From NCBI GenBank assembly GCA_000310025.1, contig FN649731.1, positions 265,349 to 281,500 of the forward strand: a DNA stretch of 16,152 bases. The letters are read 5' to 3'. The notes under the pieces were generated by a model. The model had not been told where the DNA came from. It saw only the letters and a list, made by a program, of their open reading frames with translations, and ran no database searches. Positions 9,588 through 16,152 of this stretch are shown in pieces (positions within the stretch are counted from its first letter, which is position 1; each line of letters opens with the position of its first letter). Source of the DNA: Ectocarpus siliculosus (Eukaryota > Sar > Phaeophyceae > Ectocarpales > Ectocarpaceae). A program made the translations under genes and the position numbers.

Positions 9588-9695
9588 TCATTGGCTGCCT
9601 CCGCCTCCCATCTCCCTCTTCATTTGATCCAATTCGGACTCCACCGCTGGGGAGGAGGAGGGTAGCTGGGGGGTAGGTCCCTTCTTCGACGGGAG
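9588..9695 (-). CDS. VIPP1: VIPP1 terminal exon (helix 7)
   Basis: The acceptor follows a T-run (tttttttttcag/CTC). It reads LPSKKGPTPQLPSSSPAVES then ELDQMKREMGGGGSQ and TGA (plus strand 9588-9590). A Ser/Pro-rich linker followed by a short charged helix is the C-terminal extension that distinguishes VIPP1 from PspA. Confidence 0.93.
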   Translation of the reverse strand, partial: LPSKKGPTPQLPSSSPAVESELDQMKREMGGGGSQ

Positions 9696-9830
9696 CTGAA
9701 AAAAAAACACAAACCACACGAGACAGAACAAGGGACAGTGGTAAGACAGAATGAGGGAGGGCATGGGGTAGTGGAAAGCACTGGAGAAAAAGAGAGAAGG
9801 GGGGGAGAGAAGACGAGAGAGGAGAGAGAA

Positions 9831-9865
<35 letters not shown>

Positions 9866-12800
9866 CAGACATAGAGCCACAAACACACCTACATCGACAC
9901 CCACACCTACGCCCAAAAAGGTCAATCGTCAAGCCGTCCCGTTATCTCTACACCTCGGCGCCGTCAACATCGAACGACACACCCCTAGACCACGCACAAA
10001 CATCGCCGCCCCCCTACACCTCCCCACCACAACGCCACCAAGACCAAATGCCCACGACCACACCAAGACAACACACAAGCCGAGTCCAGTCCGCAGCTCA
10101 CCACGCCCTTCATCCTTGCCAGCTCGTCGTCGATGGCGTTGTTCCCCTCCAGCGCCTTGAACTGCCCCTCCAAAGACACGCTCGTCGCCCCCGACAACTC
10201 CCCGGCGATCTACCGCAGCAGCAGCAGCATAAGTGTAACGTTTTTTTTTCACGTGAAGTGATTTTTCTTTTTTTTTTAAATAATTTTTTTTTTCACGCGT
10301 ACGAAGTCACCCGCGAGATACACAGCAGCAGCAGCGGTAGTGAGATTCACAAGTGTAACGTTTTCTCGTCACGTGGAGCGGTATTTTTTTTCATTATTTT
10401 TTTTTTGTCGCCCGTACCAGGTCACCGGCGGTCGACCGAGGTACCAGCAGCGGTGGTAATGGTGGATGCAAGTGTAACGTTTATTCTTTGCTTGTAACGT
10501 TTTCTGCCGGTGCGGCGAGATTTCGAGTCCAACGGTAGCCTGGTTGCTTAGTTGATGGTGTTCTCGATCGGAATCGTGCAGCACACACGGAAAAAAACGG
10601 CATGGACCCACCCATAACATCGCACGCCGTCCGCTGACAACACGCAACAGCAAAAAAAGGCACCACGTGTACGAGCAGCTAAGGATGCACACAGCGCGTG
10701 TGGCGCGAGCTCAGGCAAGACGACTCCTTAAAGGGGGTGCACTCATGTGTTGCATGCCTTAGCTGTTAGGTCATTCACCACGGTGGGGTGGTGGTGGTGG
10801 TGGGGGCGTGCTCACGTAAACGTTTGCCGTATTTATTAATAGTCGTTACAGATCATTGGCCTCGCATCCCTACAACGGGTGGGGGGATGTACTGATAGCC
10901 GTGCATGCCGTAGTCGTTAGACCATTGACCTTGCATCCCAGCAAAGCCACTGGGACGGAGCACGCCGGGTTTTCACCGGTCCAGGCTAGCACATTACCAA
11001 GCGCGAAGCGCCGTGAGGTATTCGGCGAGTCGCATGGAGGGTGCGCTCGCTGCATCCTGTCAAGCGTGTTCGGCATCTTGTACTTCTTTCCTTGCAAAAT
11101 GGGAGGGTGGGTGGGTGGGGGGCGGGTATACTCATAGCCGGCCGTGCATGCCACAGTCGCCGTTAGACCATAGACCTAAAATGGGTGGGGGTTGAGTGAG
11201 GGTTGAGTGAGGGTTGAGTGAGGGTTGAGTGAGGGTGGGTACTCACCTCGGCGTTAGCCTCCAAGTTCTCCACCTTCTCCGTCATGCGGTCGAAGGCGTC
11301 CATGCTCGTCGTGCCCGTGATACTCCCCAGCATGTCGTTCACCTGAGTCGTCGTCTTCGCCGTCCGCGCACGGGCGATCAGGGTCTCCTTCTGGCCCTGC
11401 GATTGTGTTGTCGTCGTTGTCGTCATTGGGCACAAAAGAAGACGGCAATCACCGGTGACGGCGGTGTCGGTAAGCAGGGATCTGAGACTTAGAGAATGCC
11501 GTGAATAAATGGCGCGGAGTTGAAAGCAAACACCGTACAAAGCGAGCGACGACGAACGCACAGACGGGTGCGCGAATCAACGGGCTCGATTGCTACTTAC
11601 TCGGAACGGTGCTCTACACGCGGGTTTTCTACACGCAGGGTGGCGTGCTCAGAGCCGATCCTTCCATGTTCCATCACCTAAAACGTATGGTATGGTGTTC
11701 AAAACGACGGGTTGGCTACACGCAGGATGGCGTGCGCGCAGCCGATTGTTCCATGTTCCACCATCTACAACCGTATGTTCTTCAAAATTACGGGTTGTCT
11801 GCACGCAGGGCGTCGTGTGCGCAGGCGATCTTTTCATCCACCATCACCCTAAAACGGCATGGCGTTCAAAATTACGGGATTTCTGCACGCACGGTGGCGT
11901 GTCGATTGTTCCATGTTCCCTCCCCGAAAACGGTATGCATACGTTGTTCTACACACGGGTTTTCTACACCCAGGGTGGCGTGGGCGCAGGCGATCATTGC
12001 ATCCACCATCACCTGAAACGGTGTACTACGGTGCTCAAAATTACGGCTGTTCTGCACGCAGGGTGGCGTCTCGATCGTTTCATTTTGCCTACTCGATCTA
12101 CCTTCGCCTCCGTGATCTTGGCCTCGAGCTGCTGCATCGAGTCCCTCAGCTTGTCCAGCGCTTGCCCCTGCGCGTCCATCTGCATCCCCATGCTCCCGGA
12201 CGTGTCAAGCTGCGACAGTGTGTGTGTGTGGGGGGGGAGGGTAATGACGATGTAGAAGCGGATGGCCATGCTGCCGGCCGGACGTATCAAGAATCAGCGG
12301 CAACAACAGTGGCGGCGGTGGCGGCAGCGGCACCCAACATCGACGACAACAGCAACACATGCTTACAAAAAAATGCAGCTGCCGACAACAACAGAAACAA
12401 CAGCAAAAAAAAAACAAAAACAAAACAATGCAGCCTCTTGATAACACAACAGCAGTCAACAACATAAGAATTACAGACTGCAAACACCACAACAAGACCA
12501 GAAAGGGGGAAAAGACAACCGTATGTACCTGCTGCTGCCGACGGCAACAGAAAACAAGAGCGAACGAACAAAAAACAACAACGCAGCCGCTGACAATATC
12601 AACAACAACAACAACTGAAAAAAAAAACACTGCAACACCGCAAGAAAACACAGATGAGACAACCGTACAACAGCAGTACCTGCTGCTGCCGCCTTGCGAG
12701 CGCCTCCCTCGCAAGGTTCTCGTCCCCGTTCTGAAGCGCCAGCTGCGCGCGGTCGTACCAGTTCGCTGCCAGGCGGTCTGCCTCCTGCTTCTGCCGGTCC

Positions 12801-15689
12801 ATGCGCTTCTGAGTTGCCGACACCTGGAAGGGTTCATGACGCGGGAGGGGAGACAATACCGTACACGAGCACAAGATTTGAACGAGAATGATTGGCTGCT
12901 TCGGAAGGTCCATGCGATTCTGAGTTGCCGACCCCTGAAGGGTGGATGCAGCGGGGGAAACACCACCACACGATAGCCAAGAGTTGAGCACAGTAGCCTG
13001 CTGCCGAGTCTGCCGGTCCATGCGCTTCTGAGTCACCGACACCTGACAGGGTTAATGCGGGGGGGGGGGGGATACCATAACACAGAGCATAAAGGGGAAA
13101 ACAGGTCTGCGAAGATGCTACCTTTGCTGCATGAGGGGGGAAAAAAATCGGCCACACTACTACCATACCCCATCAGTCTTAACGATACATCGCTTGACCA
13201 GACCAGGTCTGCGATGTCGCTGATGCAACAAACACCGCCACCACCGTCTAAGGGCGACGACTTTCATGATTGCACAGCAAAGCTTAGCGCGGCATATTTA
13301 CCTCGGCGTAGGACTGCCTGATCTTGACCAGGTCCTTCTGCATGTCTTCCACCGCTTGCTCCAGGATCTAACAGAATAAAATTCAGAGAAAATTCCAGCG
13401 GTCGCCAGCAGAAAACACGTGGTGCATACATATTGAAATCAGAGACGAGAACTTAATCATGCGCATGCGAGGAGAGGAAGGAGAGAAGTGGGTGTAGGCA
13501 ACGGGATAGCAAGAGAGGAGATTTCCTGAGCTCTGCAGGAGCACAGTTATGTCGATAACATTCGCTGGTTCGATAGACTAAATTTACAACACAGCAGTGT
13601 GTAGCCTACATTCGCCTTCAGCAAAATTTCTCTACAACAGTTGAGCATCAGAAGAGACATGCCTCCTCCTATAGACCTGTGATTCTACTTTGAGGCCCCC
13701 CTACATGACTTAAAACACCGATTCGGGCGGGGCATCCCACCGGATGCATCACGCACGACGCGCGGCACGCTGTTTGCAACGAACGATGCCCTGCGAGAGC
13801 CCATGAATCGACACCTCAGGCGTTCCGTTTACTTCAACTTTTTCGGCCCCGCACCCTTGGGCTGCGATTGCACGGACCTGGGACCGCAGTTACCGAAATA
13901 GAGCCAGTGCACAGCAGTAGAGACCCCAACTGCTGCGGTGCACCGCGTGCCGCAGCCTCTCTGAGTCTGTTCCATGTGTGTCTGTGCGTTTAAAGCGCTA
14001 GCATCGACCGCCCTAACCGGCTGACCAATGAAAAGACGTCAGCCTTACAGTGGGGACAAAACTACGCGAACACGTCTTCTGGTAGGGCACCGTGTGTTCT
14101 GTGTTTCGTTGGTGTCTTGGCATCGACGGCGCCAACCGGCTGACGAATGAAAGTACAGCCGTCTCAGCACCCCAAATACCGGACAAAAGCCTGCGGCGAT
14201 AAAAAGCCTCAAAACGCCATGATCTCGGACCCGTGAATAGCGGTGACGGGGAAGGCTAGGCTATCCGCCGAACTCTAGAAGGAAACGCTATTATAACAGA
14301 AGGACCATGTAGAAGGAAACGGTAACAGAAGAAAGGACCATGCACGTGTCTATACAAGAAATTCCAGCGTCGGGCACACGATGGAAAGACCGCAGTTGCC
14401 GCTCGGCATGTGTCCAACGAAGCCGCCTGACCGACGCGCCAGTGCCAAATCTCGACAAAGGACCCACTCGTGCCGGCGACTCTTCCGCGCTCTCTCACAA
14501 CATCACAATGCACACCCGCCCGTTCACCGCACGGCACACGAGCGACCGTAAGTGAAACCGACAACACAGCAGTCATCATGGGTTTCCCGAGGCTTGGCCT
14601 GTCCTGGGTTGGCTGACGAAACCCGCCGCTCGCATCTAGGGAAGGCATTCCCGAGATGCGGTCGCCGGGATCTCTCGGCCAGCCCAGGACATGCCCGACG
14701 AGGGAAAGCACCCATCTTGACTGCTGCAGGATCGATTCACGTGCGGTTGCTTGAGTGGAGCGGTGAACGGGTGAGAGCCCGGTTGGTGGGAGCAGCGTTG
14801 TATGCGAGAATGAGGGCGCAGTCCGCCGGTGGCGCGCCGCCGCCTTACATCACACCCACCCACCCACCCACCGCACCACCCAAGCAACCCCAAGCGAACC
14901 GATACAGCACACAAGATGGGGGTTGCCCTAGGTTCGGTCTCGTCGGCTAGCCATGTCCTGGCCTGGCTAAGGAATGCCGGCGCCCGCAGTCCGAAAGGTG
15001 GCCCGAGCAGAGTCAAAGGTGCGTGCCCTCACCGGCCCAGCATCAGTGAGGACACCCACCATTGATTCTTCTCGGGAGACCTTCCCGATATGCTGGTGCG
15101 GGCTTTCCTGAGCCAAGCCCAGGACATGCCCGACCAGGGCACACCTAGGGGAAAAACACCCATCTCGACTGCTGCAGGATCGATTCACGTGCGATTGCTT
15201 GTTGTGTGGAGCGCGGTCACAAGGTGAGCGGGATTGTTCGGAGCGTTTTGCTCCGGAGCTTGGTAGCGCAGGGCGTTGGGTGTGCGTACGTACGAGCGGG
15301 CAGTCCGTCGTGGGTATCGACCCGGGGGTATACGATCCGAAATTCGGATCGTGTTTTCTTCATTGACTCTGTGTTTCAGAGTTCGGCAGAACCGCCAGAA
15401 CGCGGGTTTCATTGTAGTATTTGATTTTAAATTATTTGTTCACTTTAGGTTTTGGGGATGAGCGGGAAGTTTGAAAAACAACCTCTTCGTGTTTCCGCCC
15501 AATTCTACCCTGGGTTCCATAATTTGGTTGTGGAAACCAAAGAAACACACTGTAGTCCGTAGAACCCGGTTATCGCGGTCGATGCTAAAACACACACACA
15601 CACATACACACAGATACATACACATACACACACATACACACACATACACACACATACATACACATACATACATACACATACATACATAC

Positions 15690-15725
<36 letters not shown>

Positions 15726-15830
15726 CTTCTCAGGGTCCTCCCAGGTCTGCAGGATGTTGTTCAGGTTCGCCTTCGCAACCACACATACACACACATACAT
15801 ACACATACATACATACACATACATACATAC

Positions 15831-15861
<31 letters not shown>

Positions 15862-16021
15862 CCTTCTCAGGGTCCTCCCAGGTCTGCAGGATGTTGTTCA
15901 GGTTCGCCTTCGCAACCCGCAGGAAACGATCAGCCAGGTTCATCTGAAGCGCGGTCGACGAGCCCCCGCTGGTTCGCCAAGAGGGCGAGCGCCGGACATG
16001 GGACTGGGCGGAGACAATCCC
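9588..16021 (-). CDS. VIPP1: VIPP1/IM30, thylakoid membrane-remodelling protein (7 exons in window, 5' end missing)
   Basis: Exons 16021-15863, 13367-13302, 12823-12680, 12209-12102, 11396-11247, 10209-10102 and 9695-9588 join in phase 0 throughout to give 280 residues. VIPP1 belongs to the PspA/ESCRT-III superfamily and forms membrane-bound ring and rod oligomers that build and protect thylakoid and inner envelope membranes. Seen in order: end of a transit peptide (residues 1-26), amphipathic helix MNLADRFLRVAKANLNNIL, EDPEK/ILEQAVEDMQKDLVKIRQ (helix 1), RAQLALQNGDENLAREALAR (helices 2/3), LRDSMQQLEAKITEAK, LIARARTAKTTTQ, AFDRMTEKVENLEANAE, helix 6 IDDELARMKG, a Ser/Pro linker and a final helix VESELDQMKREM. 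The extra last helix separates VIPP1 from bacterial PspA. The spacing from the ALARR block to the LDKL block equals, by my count, that of cyanobacterial homologues, so no exon is missing. The upstream exon(s) lie beyond 16152. Confidence 0.95.
9834..9868 (+). repeat. GACA/CAGA tetranucleotide microsatellite
   Basis: About eight ACAG units in VIPP1 intron 9696-10101. On the gene strand this is a pyrimidine-rich CTGT array, preceded by a wider purine-rich block at 9783-9833. Confidence 0.93.
10102..10209 (-). CDS. VIPP1: VIPP1 exon with helix 6
   Basis: Acceptor gctgcggtag/ATC, donor GTG/gtgagc. The 36 residues IAGELSGATSVSLEGQFKAL and EGNNAIDDELARMKGV match the L-S-G-x-S-L-E-x-Q-F and D-D-E-L-A-x-x-K blocks conserved in VIPP1 and PspA. 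Confidence 0.94.
10197..10480 (-). repeat. Threefold tandem repeat of the acceptor of the 10209 exon (period about 110 bp)
   Basis: The block ccggcgatctac with CAG triplets and aagtgtaacg (plus strand, 10202-10240) recurs as cccgcgagatac with CAG triplets and aagtgtaacg (10310-10361) and as ccggcggtcgac with caagtgtaacg (10425-10480). Each includes the first bases of the exon and the splice-site region. Only the real copy keeps the AG (gtagATC; the others read gtatCTC and gtcgACC on the gene strand). Confidence 0.82.
10735..11180 (-). repeat. Dispersed repeat, copy B (inverted relative to 590-915)
   Basis: Blocks such as aagcgcgaagcgccgtgagg (10998), cgtagtcgttagaccattga (10909) and ttgcatgccttagctgttag (10751) are reverse complements of the repeat modules near 640-830. 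It lies in VIPP1 intron 10210-11246. The outer modules recur at both ends of the core, as in copy A. Confidence 0.85.
11189..11232 (+). repeat. GGGTTGAGTGA 11-mer tandem repeat, 4 perfect copies
   Basis: Four exact units end about 14 bases from the donor of the VIPP1 exon 11247-11396. A degenerate unit fills the gap. Confidence 0.95.
11247..11396 (-). CDS. VIPP1: VIPP1 exon, helix 4/5 region
   Basis: Acceptor aatcgcag/GGC, donor GAG/gtgagt. The 50 residues include GQKETLIARARTAKTTTQVN, DMLGSITGTTSMDAFDRMTE and KVENLEANAE. The I-A-R-A-R-x-A and A-F-x-R-M-x-E-K-V blocks are the most conserved part of the family. Confidence 0.96.
11603..12076 (+). repeat. Minisatellite, 81-88 bp unit, about 5.5 copies in two subtypes
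   Basis: Units start near 11618, 11706, 11790, 11874, 11955 and 12043, each opening with a variant of ACGGGTTNTCTNCACGCAGG and ending in TTCAAAATT or a variant. Units 1, 2 and 4 contain TTCCATGTTCC, while units 3 and 5 contain CATCCACCATCACC in the same place. The array fills most of VIPP1 intron 11397-12101 up to 25 bases from the donor. Long open frames across it on + are a by-product. Confidence 0.92.
12102..12209 (-). CDS. VIPP1: VIPP1 exon, end of the helix 2/3 hairpin
   Basis: Acceptor actgtcgcag/CTT, donor AAG/gtagat. It reads LDTSGSMGMQMDAQGQALDK then LRDSMQQLEAKITEAK. The L-E-x-K-I-x-E-A-K ending is typical. The first dozen residues (TSGSMGMQMDAQ) are less like homologues, but the length matches. 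Confidence 0.93.
12205..12300 (-). repeat. Decayed partial duplicate of the start of the 12209 exon
   Basis: On the gene strand cttgatacgtccggccggca (starting at plus 12291) repeats CTTGACACGTCCGGGAGCAT (starting at 12209), followed by related atggccatccg against atggggatgcag. The offset is 82 bp, which is not a multiple of three. The duplicate has lost the acceptor AG (gattCTTG). Confidence 0.75.
12680..12823 (-). CDS. VIPP1: VIPP1 exon, helix 1/2
   Basis: Acceptor aacccttccag/GTG, donor CAG/gtactg. The 48 residues include VSATQKRMDRQKQEADRLAA, NWYDRAQLALQNGDENLARE and ALARRQQQ. W-Y-x-R-A-Q-L-A-L-x-x-G-x-E-x-L-A-R-E-A-L is the family hallmark. Two further copies of the exon start lie upstream in the same open frame. 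Confidence 0.94.
12791..13060 (-). repeat. Tandem triplication of the acceptor and exon start (108/111-bp period)
   Basis: The gene-strand block cag/GTGTCGGCAACTCAGAAG plus CGCATGGACC occurs at 12823, as cag/GGGTCGGCAACTCAGAAT at 12934 and as cag/GTGTCGGTGACTCAGAAG at 13042. Each has its own pyrimidine-rich tract and AG. The frame from 13042 to 12680 has no stop codon. Confidence 0.93.
13302..13367 (-). CDS. VIPP1: VIPP1 exon, first part of helix 1
   Basis: Acceptor ttctgttag/ATC, donor GAG/gtaaat. The 22 residues ILEQAVEDMQKDLVKIRQSY plus AE are almost invariant across VIPP1 proteins. Confidence 0.97.
13974..14195 (+). repeat. Diverged tandem duplication, about 119-bp offset
   Basis: gcatcgaccgccctaaccgg with ctgaccaatgaaaa (from 14001) recurs as gcatcgacggcgccaaccgg with ctgacgaatgaaag (from 14120), with related ggacaaaactacgcg / ggacaaaagcctgcgg tails. 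It lies in VIPP1 intron 13368-15862. The rest of 13368-13973 shows nothing I can name. Confidence 0.75.
14574..15215. mobile_element. Composite foldback repeat region in VIPP1 intron
   Basis: A foldback at 14601-14690 has outer arms GTCCTGGGTTGGC / GCCAGCCCAGGAC and inner arms CGCATCTAGGGAA / TTCCCGAGATGCG. The block agcccaggacatgcccgac with ctgctgcaggatcgattcac recurs directly at about 15116-15190, and part of it recurs inverted at about 14920-14970. No transposase frame is seen, so these are probably non-autonomous foldback/MITE copies nested together. Confidence 0.7.
15591..15725 (+). repeat. CA/CATA microsatellite, left array
   Basis: Mixed CA and CATA units, nearly identical to the array at 15781-15862. 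Confidence 0.96.
15726..15780 (-). pseudogene. Duplicated 3' end of a VIPP1 exon (truncated exon copy)
   Basis: The 55 bases are identical to 15863-15917, the last 55 bases of the VIPP1 exon, and keep the donor GT. The copy begins abruptly in CA repeat sequence and lacks the exon start and its acceptor. It would encode VAKANLNNILQTWEDPEK. Confidence 0.93.
15781..15862 (+). repeat. CA/CATA microsatellite, right array
   Basis: Together with 15863-15917 it forms a unit of about 137-141 bp that repeats the segment ending at 15780. The donor of the VIPP1 exon sits inside the first TG/CA unit of this array. Confidence 0.96.
15863..16021 (-). CDS. VIPP1: VIPP1 first visible exon (transit peptide end and helix 0)
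   Basis: Acceptor cttgttcgtgcag/GGG, donor AAG/gtgtgt. Residues GIVSAQSHVRRSPSWRTSGG and SSTALQ are Ser/Arg-rich and look like the end of a plastid presequence. MNLADRFLRVAKANLNNIL is the membrane-binding amphipathic helix, then QTWEDPEK. The exon is phase 0 at both ends, so a coding exon with the start codon must lie beyond 16152. Confidence 0.95.
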
Positions 16022-16152
16022 CTGCACGAACAAGAGACATACACAAATAAAACGAGAGAGAGAGCGGGTGGGGGGAGACGGAGAGAGAGGGGGGGGGTGG
16101 GGGGGGGGGGGGGGGGGGGCCGGAAAAGAAAAAAAAAAAAAAAAACCTTCTT
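16022..16152 (-). other. VIPP1 upstream intron, low complexity
   Basis: On the gene strand this is mostly C, CT and T runs ending in the acceptor. AAGAAG/gtttt at the very edge (16147) might be the donor of the preceding exon, but there is too little sequence to judge. Confidence 0.5.

Noticed and set aside
8889-9665. 258-codon open frame on + strand
   Set aside because: It overlaps the well-supported last VIPP1 exon on the other strand, has Arg/His/Gln/Pro-rich low-complexity content and no recognisable motif. Stop-poor GC-rich sequence explains it.
11590-12255. 221-codon open frame on + strand (and overlapping 171- and 202-codon frames)
   Set aside because: They read through the 81-88 bp minisatellite and antisense through a VIPP1 exon; repeated peptides come from the repeat unit.
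12934-13042. Treating the two outer acceptor copies as complete alternative exons
   Set aside because: Neither copy has a clear GT donor after its 30-base exon-like start. They make sense only as alternative acceptors extending the downstream exon, or as decayed duplicates.
15471-15947. His/Thr repeat frames on + and Cys/Val repeat frames on -
   Set aside because: Translations of CA/CATA microsatellites; only the 53-residue VIPP1 exon part is real.
1-16152. tRNA, rRNA, CRISPR array or a bacterial defence system
   Set aside because: I saw no cloverleaf with a T-loop consensus, no rRNA-like block and no regularly spaced repeats with unique spacers. The repeats present are micro- and minisatellites and the genes are eukaryotic.

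Overview
The window is nuclear DNA from an intron-rich photosynthetic eukaryote. The best fit is a photosynthetic stramenopile and most likely a brown alga. That placement is an inference from many short exons separated by 0.4-2.5 kb GT-AG introns, abundant microsatellites, and two genes whose products look plastid-directed. There are no bacterial-style operons, and I found no tRNA, rRNA or CRISPR array.

Two genes can be reconstructed exon by exon, and they point toward each other. On the + strand, eight exons between 923 and 6813 join in frame into a GNAT-family N-acetyltransferase of about 296 residues, with an acetyl-CoA loop (RRKGLA) and a C-terminal NN...LYSKLGYK motif. On the - strand, seven exons between 16021 and 9588 join in frame into 280 residues of VIPP1/IM30, the PspA/ESCRT-III-type protein of thylakoid membranes. 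They run from the amphipathic N-terminal helix to the C-terminal helix 7. The extreme N-terminus (start codon and most of the transit peptide) lies beyond the right edge. A gene-poor stretch of about 2.8 kb (6814-9587) separates the two stop codons and should hold both 3' UTRs.

Layout: 1-922, left flank made of duplicated repeat modules; 923-6813, GNAT gene, whose introns carry trinucleotide arrays and a 240-bp palindrome; 6814-9587, convergent 3' region with direct repeats and an AG microsatellite; 9588-16021, VIPP1, with a 2.5-kb first visible intron full of foldback repeats; 16022-16152, intron sequence rich in homopolymers.

The most interesting signal is in VIPP1. At four of its seven exons, the exon edge together with its flanking intron has been tandemly duplicated into the intron. 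At the exon starting at 12823 this gives three acceptor sites, 108 and 111 bp apart, all in the same open frame with no stop codon. Use of the outer acceptors would insert 37 or 73 residues into helix 1. An 81-88 bp minisatellite with two alternating subtypes and an inverted pair of dispersed-repeat copies (590-915 and 10735-11180) are further structure not explained by the genes.
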